A model generated the notes under the pieces. That model searched no databases and was not told the origin of the DNA. It saw only the letters and a program-made list of their open reading frames with translations. Shown here piece by piece: positions 24,321 to 35,400 of a stretch of DNA of 60,000 nt (position 1 is the stretch's first letter; each line of letters begins with the position of its first letter). The translations under genes were made by a program, and so were the position numbers. The stretch lies in NCBI RefSeq assembly GCF_964355755.1, contig NC_092678.1, positions 6,856,922 through 6,916,921 of the forward strand, given 5' to 3'. The stretch comes from Antedon mediterranea (lineage: Eukaryota > Echinodermata > Crinoidea > Comatulida > Antedonidae).

Positions 24321-24895
24321 ATAACTTTCTTCTTTAACTATCTTGATTATGAAAGAAACTTTCTAAATTCTAAAAAACAAAAGTTGATAACTTTCTAGAC
24401 TAGATTCTGAAACAAACGCTGATAACTTTCGAGATTCCAAAACAAAAGTTGATAACTTTCTAGACTAGATTCAAACAAATGTTGATAACTTTCTAGACTA
24501 GATTCTGAAACAAAGTTTATAACTTTCGAGATTTTGAAACAAAAGTTGATAACTTTCTAGACTAGATTCTAAAACAAAACTTTATACATTTCTAGACTAG
24601 ATTCTGAAACAAAAGTTAATAACTTTCTAGATTTTGAAACAAAAGTTGATAACTTTCGAGATTCTGAAAAAAAGTTGATAACTTTCTAGACTAGATTCTA
24701 AAACAGAAGTTGTTAACTTTCTAGGCTATAGATTCTGAAACAAAAGTTGATAACTTTCTAGACTAGATTCTGAAATTAATTTCTTAGTTTGCCGAATTCT
24801 AAAAAGAAAGCGTGCAACTTTTTAGAATCTGAAATAAAACTTTCTTTCTAACTTTCAGGATTATGAATAAAAGTTGATAACTTTCTGAACAAAAA
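24321..24895. repeat. Diverged about 37-bp tandem array
   Basis: Roughly fourteen copies of 'GTTGATAACTTTCTAGAC' + 'TAGATTCTGAAACAAAA'. Some lack the CTAGACTAG half (GAGATT or AGATTTTG), so two unit lengths alternate. Degenerate toward the right end. Confidence 0.85.
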
Positions 24896-25529
24896 ATAAA
24901 GTTGATATCATTCTGAATTCTGAGAACTTTCTTGAAATGGAACGTAATGTACTTTGGGAATTGCAGGGTTGAAATTTAATAAAACCTGAAAATCTTGTCG
25001 GAAAATGAATAAAATATTTTAATATACGACTGGAGCAACAAAGACTAGCAAGCTTAGGCGAAAAGCAGCGTATGCCCAGAAAAGGCTAGACAAACCCGAA
25101 CATAAACCAAAAGAAATGCAAGAATAAGTTCATAAAAAGGTTTAATTTCAAAAGAAATACATAGTTTTATCTGTGAATATAAACAATAAATGATATAATA
25201 TATAACAACCATCTTTATTAATGTGCAGTGATGTTGTTGTGGCATGAAATTGTGAAAACAAGTTAATTCTAAATATAGAACAAGCAGAAGACAATTTCGT
25301 TATTATTCCAATCACATCAACACAATTAGTTTTATAATCAATACATCAGTAATGTTCAAAGTTGTTTTTTTCTGTGCAATTGTGAAAAACAAGTTATTTC
25401 TAAAAATAGGAAGAAAGTAACTATTTAACTTTTAATATTCGTATCACAATCTGACCATAATTAGTTGTAATTGTCAATTCCCCCCGATGTTTGCTTCTCG
25501 TATCGTGTATTCATTATTGACCATTTCTT
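24896..25529. other. Non-coding sequence
   Basis: AT-rich with no gene seen. 'ATTGTGAAAACAAGTTAATTC' at about 25250 recurs diverged at about 25380, suggesting an old local duplication. Confidence 0.35.
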
Positions 25530-25660
25530 CGCAATTGGATGCGACGCAAGGTCGAAAGCGTTTGACCAATCACGACGAGATGGATCACCCGAACTAACGC
25601 TTGTGATTGGTCAACACACTTGCGATGCATTGTTGCGTTGCGTCCTAATGGGACACAATA
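25530..25660. mobile_element. CCAAT-type MITE, copy 2 (diverged)
   Basis: GATGCGACGCAAGG, TTTGACCAATCAC, a central AGATGGATCACCCG, then GCTTGTGATTGGTCAACAC and GTTGCGTTGCGTCCTAATGG. The outer left end is lost. Short frames overlapping it are not genes. Confidence 0.75.
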
Positions 25661-25840
25661 GGTATCTTATTATTATGGACTTACTTAAATTGACTTACTG
25701 TTTCAAATGACATAGCTGGTCTTCATTAAGAAAATATATTATGTCCACGTCTCTAATAGTTATGATCACTTAACAATGACCTTAGGATGATTGTTTCTTA
25801 ATCAAGGAACAGATATCTTTGTAACACGTAAGTTATCATT

Positions 25841-25943
25841 AAACAAGGCCATATACATGGCTGCAGTCGCGTGCTCAAGTTAGTGTTTACCGACAAACTG
25901 ACCGACCAACCAACCGACCGACATAGTGAGCGACTAAAAATAA
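25841..25943 (+). mobile_element. (CCGA)n hairpin element, subfamily B, 3' deleted
   Basis: AAACAAGGCCATATACATGG, TGCTCAAGTTAGTGTTTACC, CCAACCGACCGACATAGTGAG, then directly CGACTAAAAA. The left arm of the terminal hairpin (GAGTCGCGT) is missing. Confidence 0.75.
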
Positions 25944-26078
25944 ATGAATTGTTTACTTGTTTAGTCTGCATTTAAGTTTGTTTTAAAGGACTTTTTCAAC
26001 TCAAATGAATTTGTAATAGCAATCAAACTTTGGTAGGCCTATTTATGTTATGTTTTGTATGTTGTGTATGTGTTTGGC

Positions 26079-26355
26079 TGTGTTCATTAGCGAAGTTGGG
26101 ACCGGTTAGGGCTTGGATGGGAAACCATGGCAATATTGGGTGTATTAATGGAGCTGGGGTCCCATCAGAATTCGAAATCAGCACTGCTGACTCTTATGAC
26201 ACTATACGTATTGGCTCTGACTTTTCTCTGGTCAAGGTGGGAGCTGGAAAAGAGAAGTCCAATGATAGGACCAACCAAGGTGTTTTAAACAGTCCAGGCT
26301 TATTTTCATCCATCATTCAGATGACTATTGGAGATTTATTTTACGTGTATTTATA
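26079..26355 (+). mobile_element. 5S rRNA-derived SINE, second copy
   Basis: GCGAAGTTGGGACCGGTTAGG and CTTGGATGGGAAACC are diverged 5S rRNA. The body GGAGCTGGGGTCCCATC, AAATCAGCACTGCTGAC, TGGTCAAGGTGGGAGCTGG and GGTGTTTTAAACAGTCCAGG matches the copy at 11.3-11.6 kb in order. The first part of the 5S head is lost. The 108-codon frame over it (26030-26356) is read-through. Confidence 0.85.
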
Positions 26356-26986
26356 ACTCTGTCCTGATATGACAGCGTTAACATTGCAATTTGTAGCTAT
26401 TGTTTAAAAATTCATTCCATTTATTTTATTTTATGTAACTCTATAAAATAAAAAACTTGCTCGATTGTTAATATCATGTATGAATACAGTTTATTTATAT
26501 TATTTATATTAGTGTACAAATGAAACGGCTTTATAATGAGATACAAACCAAAAAATATTTCAAATTATCGTTTCAGTCAGATAAACATTGTGTAGATATG
26601 TTTATCTTAAAATTACTTAATTTCTATTTTGAATCGAATATTATTTTTAGAAATAGCACTTAGCAGTTAAATGTAGCTATCTTTGAATAGAAAATTAAAT
26701 TAAGTTTACAGAAGATATCTTTTGATATTAGCGGCACACACTGTGGAGATTTAATGGCGAATGCACTCGAATGACAGGTGAAAGCAGTACTGTACAAATA
26801 GAAGAGAAAAAAAGAATTTAATAAAATCTATATTCATGTAGTTTTTAATCTTAAAGGGAAAAGTATCTGATTAAATTAAGTATTTCACTGCCATAGAAAG
26901 TTTTGACAATTATTCTGTGACATAATTGAACGATACTAATCTCTACGGAGCCTTGTTTATTGAGATTTAAAACAAAAATGATGACA
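26356..26986. other. AT-rich non-coding sequence
   Basis: Nothing recognisable by eye. Confidence 0.4.
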
Positions 26987-27107
26987 AACAAGGCCAACAG
27001 CCATAAGTCGCGTGCTAAAACACATAGTGATACCGGACCGACAGACAGACCGACAGACCGACCGACCGACATAGTGAACTATAGAGTCGCGTCCACGCGA
27101 CTAAAAA
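26987..27107 (+). mobile_element. (CCGA)n hairpin element, subfamily A, best copy
   Basis: Starts ACAAGGCCAACAGCC, then AAGTCGCGTGCT, CACATAGTGATACCGGACC, a GACA/GACC tetramer tract, CATAGTGAACTATAGAGTCG, and ends with a perfect 7-bp hairpin GTCGCGT-CC-ACGCGAC (27086-27101) followed by TAAAA. The short frames on both strands (26851-27166) cross it and are not genes. Confidence 0.8.
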
Positions 27108-27380
27108 AGTTAGTTTGTGATGATGTAATCGTCAATGTGCGTTCAAATATTGACCTTTCGTTTTAACAGCGCGCTAATACTAGACCATGCTTCTTAAAAT
27201 AAAAGTAAATAGTTATTCTGCGCAGATGTTTCTGAGGGTATGATAATTCGCACGCGTAAACGTTGTGTTTCTTTGTCGTAATGAGAAGATTTTAAACTCA
27301 TCGAATTACATATACGCAAGTATGCCCTCTATAGTATACAAAATACAATAGCATTTCACGTGACAGTAGGTATTGTTGAA

Positions 27381-27412
27381 TATATAATTGAAGTCCAGGA
27401 AATCAGAGCTCA
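27381..27412 (+). promoter_or_regulatory. Candidate TATA-type core promoter
   Basis: TATATAA at 27381-27387, with an initiator-like CTCAGAC whose A is at 27412, 31 bases downstream, the usual spacing for animal TATA promoters. The flanking region is free of repeats, unlike most of the window. This is from sequence only, with no expression evidence. Confidence 0.35.
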
Positions 27413-27706
27413 GACCGCGTTAGATTGTGATTAAAAAGCAACATACTGGATAACGTGCACGTTTTCACATAGCTGGATTTCAAAGGTGCGATAATAGAAC
27501 GGAGAACGGCATAGCATCAAGTTATTGAATAGCTACTGCTGTCTAGCGGATGAAATATTGTTATCAAACAGAGTCGTAGTGAACCAATATATTTTTTCTC
27601 AGACTGAGTTGTGGCGAAGTCCATTGATGAGTTTGTCGCGCTTAGGTTGTTGAAATATTTCTGTGATGTGATATATTTTGATATCTTGGTTGGATATTTG
27701 TAAAAG
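27412..27706 (+). other. Candidate non-coding first exon
   Basis: About 295 bases between the putative start site and a strong splice donor, AAAAG|GTAAGA (junction after 27706). ATGs within it lead only to short frames, so it would be 5'UTR. The nearest convincing plus-strand coding target is the GPCR, whose acceptor is at 50868; that would need an intron of about 23 kb. The 29551-29617 segment is another possible partner. Inference only. Confidence 0.3.
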
Positions 27707-27712
27707 GTAAGA

Positions 27713-28240
27713 AACTGATTTTAATATTCTTTTAGACACCATATCAAGAGTTATTAACTTACGATACAAATAATCTAGATTTATAATCTATCTTAGTTAT
27801 AGGTGAATGCAGCAAATAATATCCAAATACGTACGACTTCATGTAAAACCTGAATACTTTGAAATTTTGGATTACATTTTTAACCAACGCACTCTTTCGG
27901 TTATTTACATGTTGTTAAAGAATCTATTAGTTAGTAAGAGTGTGCAGTTGGTATTGGGTTGACTGTGATAAAAAGTAAAGAATCATCATGATAAATCGAA
28001 AAAAGAAAACGGAAATGTGAAGAAGTTTTTTTTCGTAAAAAGATCAAAAACTGTTGAAGAGATAATATTAACGGAAAAGTTTAAAAGGCTTATAATTATT
28101 ATACCGTTGTAGATTTAACTACATTTAAACACGATTCTGTGATTTAACAATTGTCTCTTGTTATAGAATACTCATTGTATTCATAATAATAAGCGACCTT
28201 GTCAATATTATTCTTATCAATATCAAAATATATTCAAAAT
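27713..28240. other. Non-coding (possibly intronic) sequence
   Basis: Nothing recognisable; it follows the candidate splice donor. Confidence 0.4.
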
Positions 28241-28562
28241 CATTTTGTATCTTTTAACCTGTTTATGCATGATTTACTATGGTATTTAGCAAGTTTCCAC
28301 ATTTAAACTAAAATCATAGGCCTACGTTATCGCAGGAAAAATGTAGTTACTGTAAATGTTAGAACAATAGCAACACAAAAGACAAATACTTAACTACTAT
28401 CATTTTGTATCTTTTAACCTGTTTATGCATGATTTACTATGGTATTTAGCAGGTTTCCACATTGAAACTAAAATCATACTTTATTGCAGGAAAAAATATA
28501 GTTACTATAGTAATTGCAACAATGTTAGAAAAATAGCAAGAAAAAAGGACAAAGACCAAACT
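28241..28562. repeat. 160-bp tandem duplication
   Basis: CATTTTGTATCTTTTAACC starts at 28241 and again at 28401. The two copies align over their length with scattered substitutions and small indels (for example TAGGCCTACGTTATCG versus ACTTTATTG). Confidence 0.9.
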
Positions 28563-28689
28563 ATTATTATTATTGTATATTTTATTTTATTTTTTATTTT
28601 TATTTTATTTTATTTCATACTCATCCAACAGCGAGTAACCCGCCAATTACAGGATGGATAAACTATTTAATAATTTCACAAGAGAACAA

Positions 28690-28845
28690 GATGCTCTACA
28701 TAAACAAAGACTTATTATTAAGTCTTTTGGGAGTTGTAAATTGTCATGAGAAAAAAACCCTGACATATGACAGGACTTGAACCCAGGACCCTTAGATTGG
28801 TAGCCAAGCATCATAACCACCAAGCCACAGCTCCAATCCAATATA
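28690..28845 (-). mobile_element. tRNA-like SINE
   Basis: On the minus strand: A box TGGCTTGGTGG (28817-28827), B box GGTTCAAGTCC (28773-28783). The head matches the SINE at 11752. A 71-codon frame here is read-through of the SINE. Confidence 0.7.
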
Positions 28846-29550
28846 AACGTTAGGATATACAAATACTGTATACAATAATCATTGTTTGTAATTGTTTAGA
28901 TTATCTAGGCCTATATTATAAATAGTGTTATAATGCTTTAACAAAATACATTTTGGAATAACATTTAATACAACTCAATATAGACATATGGTTTATTCTA
29001 ATGTGAGACTAAGTAATACAAGCTAACATAATTGTAGAAATGATAAAAAGGAGAACAAAAATGTTTCAAAAAATGTTTCTACACAACTTGAAAAATAATA
29101 ATTAAACAATTCATATTTTGAATTACTTTCATGAAGATTTATTTTTATTTATTAATGTATATCACATTACATGTCATTCTTTGCATTAATTTGCATAAAA
29201 CTACTTAATTCAGATTATTCTAAAAGCTACTTTATCGATCAGTCAAATAAAATGTAAAAAATAAACATTAGCCTAATGGAATGTAACATTAAGTATATGA
29301 GTACATTAAATCGTTTACTCGATTCGAATATTAAAAGCTAATCGGAAAAATCACTGAAACAAATTATTTTATCGATGTAAAAACATTGCTAAAATGCTTC
29401 AATAAAAACACAATCAGATTAATAGAGTGAAATGGTAAACAGTCATCTGTCACCGAGATGGGGATAACTTAAAAATCATAATAAACTGTTTGAGTTGAAA
29501 TATAGTTAAAACTTGCTTAATTACTATAATGGTAGATTAGTTTTTTTGAG
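28846..29550. other. AT-rich non-coding sequence
   Basis: Nothing recognisable by eye. Confidence 0.4.
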
Positions 29551-29617
29551 ATGAGTGAAAAACAACGGAAGTCGATGAAGGACCTACGGCCAGTGTGTGT
29601 GCAAGAATTTGTGGGAG
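29551..29617 (+). CDS. Candidate short coding exon
   Basis: ATG at 29551 opens 22 codons (starting MSEKQRKSMKDLRP, then VCVQEFVG) up to a donor-like GGAG|GTAAAA at 29618. It is preceded by TTTTTTTGAG, which could be an acceptor, and by an in-frame TAG. Codons are markedly more GC-rich than the flanks. It would end in phase 1. Direct splicing to the GPCR acceptor at 50868 would hit a TGA within nine codons, so it is not an N-terminus of that receptor in that form. No family recognised; it may be chance. Confidence 0.25.
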
Positions 29618-30149
29618 GTAAAAAGTTGCTCTTTAACTAAGTTTCAATTATGTTTACAACAATATGAGTGTATACAAATTAATAATATGAACTTGTGTAG
29701 ACAGCTATTTCTGAAAAGGAAAAAAAATGATATGTACTTTTTTTTGCTGTGTAATTCTGCATGATCATAAACACTCTGTATAGGTAAAGGTTAAGAATAG
29801 TAGAAAACAGAAAGTATAAATACTTATGAAAGATTGAATAAATAAAGGTGGTGGTTAACCAAAAAAAAAAAGTTTACTAACAATTTAAATGTAAGGGTTT
29901 GTTAAAAAGGGTAGTAAACATTTTCTCTATTGCTATTTTGATTTTAAACAACTAAAATATGTACTTTTAAAACAACTATACCGTATAAAACAATACCCAA
30001 CTCGCAAACTTTTGCAGTTCACCATACAATCTGCACTCACCGTAACTACTCATAACATTCATCCTTCTCATAAACGTCATTTAAAACTCCCCCAAACCCG
30101 TGACTGCTGTTCAGACAGGAACTGCGTCAGTTTCGTACGAAAAACACTA
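29618..30149. other. Non-coding sequence
   Basis: Nothing recognisable by eye. Confidence 0.4.
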
Positions 30150-30385
30150 TAAAGCTTCATTTACACTGAACGCATTCCAGTTCGGTAATAAAAAATGAAA
30201 ATTGAGAAAACTCTGGGCTACGTCACGTTTTTTCTGTCGCACTGTGTTCACAAACTTAGTTTTGTACGAACTTTATGTGACTGGTTATAAACACTAAACT
30301 TATTTTCACGATAATTAAATTGATATCGGTCACCGGACCAGAATCCGGGCTCTGGACCGGAAGCCGGGTGTGAATGTAGCTTACC
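30150..30385. mobile_element. MITE-like element with 'accggaccagaatccggg'
   Basis: Ends AAGCTTCATTTACACTGAAC and GCCGGGTGTGAATGTAGCTT are inverted-repeat-like. The inner motif ACCGGACCAGAATCCGGG is nearly repeated in another element at about 54520-54560 (ACCGGACCAAAATCCGGG), with 'TGTGAACGATG' following in that copy. Confidence 0.5.
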
Positions 30386-32084
30386 TGTGTCTGAAAACTT
30401 TTGGTGATGAAACTGCCTTACCTTTACCTTAAAATGTTTACAACCAATACAATGTTATTCAAAATACTGACGATATGGACTATGTAAAATGTATAATTCC
30501 TAGAAAATTGACTAGGCCTTAGTTTAAAAAGCATGTTCCCTCTCAGGCGAACTTGGCTTAGCGGACACCTTCTAATTTACTTTTATTCCTAGCTTGTCAT
30601 TTTTGACATGAAAGTGTCGTATATCTGACAGGAAAACTTCAAAAGCAATACGCCACCCGGTTGTTAGTGTGACGTTAGAGGTTTGTTGTTCTCTCGGGTA
30701 GACCAACATTAATTCAAGTCAAAATATACAAGTAAAGATTTAGGAATATTCCAAATTTATCAAAGACAGCACACATTGTTATCATACAGTTAGTTATAGA
30801 ATGAAATCGAATTTTTTTTGTTTTATGTAATTAAAATGTATGTTTATCTATTTTATCGTCGATCGTTATCGTTCTAGTGTGTCACAGCCTTTATCCGATA
30901 ATTCTTTTATATTTTAACGATCAAACGTTTGAACATATTATTTGTACATTTTTTTATGGAACAATTTCCAACATCCATTGTTTCTTTGCTTCATCCTCCT
31001 TAAATAAACTTAACGGTAAATTACTTTATATGTCGAGACACAATTCTCACCGTATTGTAACATGTAAACATGTATGATGGTACAGATAGATTTGTATTAA
31101 GCGGTTCTATAATATCTTAATACGTTTCAGTACGGAAAAGCACTTTATAATTGCCGCGGGCATTATACATGTAAAGGCAAACTTAATCAGAGATATTGAG
31201 GCTGTCGAACATTATAGCAAGCTTAAGATTCGTAATACTTGTACAACGATATTTGAAGTTCAATCAAATATCAATCTGAAATCTATCCAAAACTGTCTTG
31301 CGTTGTTTTGTCTTTTGTGGCGTAAACACCTTTTGCCAATGTATAGCATAGGAAAAATGATGGGACCTTTGTAATATTCTATTTCTTAAAACTTTATGAC
31401 TTCATCAAAATTAACGTTTCGAAAGATAATTGCATGTGCAAGAACATTCAATTTAGGCACGTAGAATTAAGCGAGATGTGTGCATTTTAAAGTGTGATAC
31501 TTTTTATTTTCTTTATTATTAGGCCAAAAATTTCAACTGTAACAATAATTAATATGACACTGTTGTAACATGTGACAGTTTCTATGATACAATTAATTTA
31601 GGGAAGACTTTTCAATACAGTAGTAACAGAGCTGTACTACGCAACGTTCCTAAATAATAGAAGAAAAGAAGGTGTTGTTAAGACGAAGTCACTCACCTTG
31701 ATATGACTCAACTCTACAATCTTGTTGGCTTTATTTAATAAAGGGAGAATAACAAATTAAGTCTTCGGATCAACTATCGTTGATAATATAATGATCATTG
31801 TGGATCATCATTCAGATTTCTAGTTTAATAAATGTTATTTAGCAGGGTAAATACTCTATAAACAGTGAATCAATAAAATGATACAATTCACAAAGAAATT
31901 ACAGCTTGAATAACACTAAACGAAAATAGATTGGCGCTTACGGACTTTGAATTTGAAGATAATAACCTCTAGAATGTTATCTACCTATATAACAGATTTA
32001 TTGTTTGAACGGAAGAAGGACTGGAGAGAGGTACCGCAACTGTCACAGTTAGGCCTATTGTTATGCACATTAGTAGTCAAGTCA
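30386..32084. other. Non-coding sequence
   Basis: No gene or repeat recognised; the 66-codon frame at 30877-31077 has no recognisable features. Confidence 0.4.
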
Positions 32085-32180
32085 AGTATCATTTATTGTC
32101 ATTTGTTTTAAGAAGAAAAACATAGAAATTCTGTTTTCTTTGTTTGGCGGAGCACAATATCCAACGGACACAACACGAAC
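32085..32180 (-). mobile_element. LINE 3'-end fragment
   Basis: The minus strand reads CAAATGACAATAAATGATAC followed by TTGACTTGACT, a 3' end typical of non-LTR retrotransposons. It is preceded by CTCCGCCAAACAAAGAAAAC. Only the 3' end remains. Confidence 0.45.
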
Positions 32181-32689
32181 TCAAAACAAAAACATTACAA
32201 AAAGTGTCTACATGATGTTTAATTTTACATGTGGGTTACCAGACCTATGCCTACTGAAAACTGGCAAATTATAGGGAATTACATTCTATTAACCAATTAC
32301 TGGGGGCAATTACCTTGTTAACATTTCGTTTATTTAAAATGAAAACACAGACATAAGTTCCACAAGTAAATCCCAATGTGTATAATTTGCAAACCAAACG
32401 ACAATTAACTGGGATTATTATACAATCTGCAAGTATTAAAGTACTTAATACACTTATACCCTAACAGACTACTTTCTTTATGGTTTATAATTATATCGAG
32501 CACCAAGGGAAGATAACAACTAGGATATTACTCCGCCCGAATATCATGTCCAATTAATCGATAATCTCACGTCCAGACTAACAGCCCTGTACGTGTATTG
32601 TACAGTAGCTACAAATTATAATTATAAACTTGTTACCGGTACATTAAAAAAATTTTTTTTTTTCATTCGTTCTTGACACCGAATTCGTT
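32181..32689. other. Non-coding sequence
   Basis: Nothing recognisable by eye. Confidence 0.4.
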
Positions 32690-32850
32690 TGTAAAGGTCT
32701 TTCTACACTTACACTATCAAACTTTATGTGAAAAAAAATTGATGTGCCCATATATAGACTTGATAATTTCATATCACTACCATATTTAAGCATACCACTA
32801 CTAAATTTGGGCACTTTTTTTGTCAAGCAAGTTTGATAGAGTAGACAGAG
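32690..32850. mobile_element. MITE with 'CTACACTA' ends, second copy
   Basis: AAGGTCTTTCTACACTTACAC at the left and TTTGATAGAGTAGACAGAGC at the right, with CCATATATAGACTTGATA, TATCACTACCATATTTAAGC and AAATTTGGGCAC between. Same family as 15420-15540, more diverged and longer. Confidence 0.6.
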
Positions 32851-32929
32851 CTGTACCCGATTCTCAGTGACTCAATCTACTACAATATTTGCCCATATCA
32901 TATGAATATTTGGAAATACAGCATCTCAG

Positions 32930-33235
32930 GTGTATCACATGTGGTACCTGTATCGTGACTGTATCACATGTGGTACCTGTATCGTGTATCACATGTGGTA
33001 CCTGTATCGTGTATCACATATGGTACCTGTATCGTGTATCACATGTGGTACCTGTATCGTGTAACACATGTGGTAGCTGTATCGTGTATCACATGTGGTA
33101 CATGTGTCGTGTATCACATGTGGTACCTGTATCGTGTATCACATGTGGTAACTGTATCGTGTAACACATGTGGTAGCTGTATCGTGTATCACATGTGGTA
33201 CATGTGTCGTGTATCACATGTGGTACCTGTATCAT
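32930..33235. repeat. 25-bp minisatellite with CACATGTG
   Basis: About twelve copies of TATCACATGTGGTACCTG + TATCGTG. Each has the E-box palindrome CACATGTG, and most also have GGTACC. The unit derives from a dispersed repeat: the flank 'TATCATGTAAGGTTAGGTTA' recurs at about 40995, and the same module is inverted at about 56390. The two 91- and 101-codon frames across it are read-throughs. Confidence 0.95.
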
Positions 33236-33954
33236 GTAAGGTTAGGTTATGGTTAGGTTATTGTGATACTTGAAAATTACTTTTGAAATATATGTGATGT
33301 TGTATAGTATTCGGTCCCAAAATTCATGATACTGGAGAAATAATTATAGATAAAACATTGAAGAACAAATAAAATGCATTGTTATTACTGTACTGTATAT
33401 CGAATAGAGGTATCGAATTTTCGCCATCACGTACGTATATCGAATTAATTTGTTGCTATGGAGTGATATCATAAAAGTGGTAATCTAAATTTTTAATTAA
33501 ATCTTGAATCAAGTTCCTTAAAAAATGAAATTAAAAACAAACAAGTAGTAATAATAGTAACAAAACAAAATAAACACCGGAATGTCATTGAATGCGGTTT
33601 TTAATAAATTTGTGTTTTCACAATTTCATTGTTGTAGATATTGTTTTACAATACATTGTTATTGTGGGCAAGGTGTTTTTTACATTTTCATTCTAATTAC
33701 ATTTGTGGGCGGACTATTTTCACTTTTTATTATTGTGGATAAACAATGTTTTTCACATTAATTTTGGTTATTATTACACTTGTTTTCACATTTCGGCACA
33801 TCTGAGTGAGTGTTTAAGGACGATTTTCAACAAGGCGTATCCATGTTTCCATTTTCCAAATCCCCTTTTGCGCATGCGTATAAGCTGACGCTGTCGATTC
33901 GCGCGAAAATATTTACACGTGAGTGAGCTATTCTTCTTTTAAACAATCTCAAGG
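33236..33954. other. Non-coding sequence
   Basis: AT-rich with no gene seen. AATACATTGTTATTGTGGGC and ATTATTGTGGATAAACAATG (33650-33750) hint at diverged short repeats. Confidence 0.35.
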
Positions 33955-34240
33955 CGTGTTCAAACTTATGGAACGTCGTTTCAACATTTCGATAATATGA
34001 ATTTTATGACGCGATATGTGAATGAAATGCACCGATTATAAAAATGTCATGACGCGATGTGAATGAAATACTTTGAATGAAATGTTTTGAATGAAATGTT
34101 TTGAATGACATGATTTGAATGAAATGTTTTGAATGAAATGTTTTGAATGACATGCATTCAAATCATTTCATTCACATCGCGTCATGAAATTCATACCATC
34201 GAAATGTTGCGTAAACGGCGTTCCATACGAACTTCTGTCA
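33955..34240. mobile_element. MITE with internal 14-bp expansion
   Basis: Left arm CAAACTTATGGAACG, AACATTTCGATAATATGAAT, GACGCGATATGTGAATGAAA; the right arm is its near complement (TTTCATTCACATCGCGTC, ATTCATACCATCGAAATGTT, CGTTCCATACGAAC). Between them a GAATGAAATGTTTT unit of 14 bp is repeated about seven times, with a TGACATG variant. Confidence 0.8.
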
Positions 34241-35131
34241 AAAGGAACACAAGCTTGACAGATTCGAAAAAAAAATGAAAAATATGATTTCAGTTTGTTT
34301 TAAATTGTGAAATTGATTAAAGACATTGAAAAATTGTTTTAGAAATACGTTTTAATAAGCCAATTGAAATAAAAACTTAGATGGTAAAAAGTTACATTAA
34401 ACATTTCTTTGGTCTTTTCACAGCTTTTTCAGAAGAATTATCATCTGAGTCAAAGTTTATATCTTAATTGATTTATTAAAAAGACATTTCAAAATAATTC
34501 CCTGCTACAATCCAGATGAACATTATTATAATCCAAAAATTGAAATAAATGGGTCTATATTTACAGCTCGTTTTGCAAAAATTGTTTTCTAAATTTGAAA
34601 ATGCGCATAGACGGATTGTTGCTTCACATTAGTAAGGCATTAGCTGAGTATCTAATGTCGTACATTAGCTGACGACTTATCTCTACTTCTTGGTATTGAT
34701 GTTATTATTGAACAACTTGATAGCAGCAACACTTGAGATAACCCAAGGAGCAGACAATGTCTGACAAATCGGACCTTGAAAATAGGCATAACATTGTTTA
34801 TAACACACCCGAGTAAATTCTTATCATTTGATTGGAGGATTATGATCACATGATATCCAATAACTACATCATTGAACACGCATGGCATCCATCAAGCGTG
34901 CAATTTCGGTATATAGGACGTTAAATTTCGGTATATTTCATTATTGGTGAAACCACGCGCAATAATATAAATATAATTATATTATTTGTACTATTGCGCT
35001 CAAACATTCATCATCATTTTTAGTTTATATCAAAAGTTTGTGTAAAGTAGAATTGTAATTTGATGATTTGTTCATACTGCATATCTTCCAAGAATTTCAT
35101 TTATCTTCTAAGTTAGAAAGACAATTAAGAA
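34241..35131. other. Non-coding sequence
   Basis: No gene seen. ATTTCGGTATATAGG and ATTTCGGTATATTTC near 34905-34940 are a short local duplication. Confidence 0.4.
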
Positions 35132-35201
35132 TTTCTTTTTTGAAAGAGCTGTAGTGTAAAAGATGTGGAAATACCCTACTATAGCTCTTTCAGAAAAGAA
35201 A
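35132..35201. other. Precursor-like hairpin (possible microRNA or tiny MITE)
   Basis: The 5' arm TTTCTTTTTTGAAAGAGCTG + TAGT pairs with the 3' arm ACTATAGCTCTTTCAGAAAA + GAAA over about 24 positions. Only two pairs are not Watson-Crick and both are G·U. The loop is roughly 20 nt. Size and pairing are like an animal pre-microRNA, but a short inverted-repeat element would look the same. I do not recognise a known mature sequence. Confidence 0.25.
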
Positions 35202-35309
35202 ATGTTATCTTTTTAAAAACAACATAAATAATAAAAAGAATCGTTAGAACATTTGTAAACAATTTTTTTGTGTCCCGTTGAAAAGATAAATTTTAATATT
35301 ACACAAATT

Positions 35310-35400
35310 ATTTCTAGTCGCGTGGACGCGACTCTATATTTCACTATGTCGGTCGGTCGGTCTGTCTGTCGGTCCGGTATCACTATGCGTTTTATCGCTT
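35310..35400 (-). mobile_element. (CCGA)n hairpin element, subfamily A, truncated
   Basis: Reverse orientation: CTAGTCGCGTGGACGCGACT (perfect hairpin), then CACTATGTCGGTCGGTCGG, CTGTCTGTCGGTCCGGTATC and ACTATGCGTTTTATCGCTTT. The AAGTCGCGTGCT end is absent. Confidence 0.75.

Noticed and set aside
26030-26356. 108-codon frame
   Set aside because: It lies almost wholly in a 5S-derived SINE; the other copy of that SINE does not keep the frame.
26987-27107. Helitron call for the (CCGA)n hairpin element
   Set aside because: The hairpin directly abuts the CTAA end rather than lying about 10 bases before it, the 5' TC end is absent, and copies are not clearly inserted between A and T.
32889-33273. 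Two cysteine-rich frames of 91 and 101 codons
   Set aside because: Produced by the 25-bp minisatellite; the same peptide appears in shifted frames.
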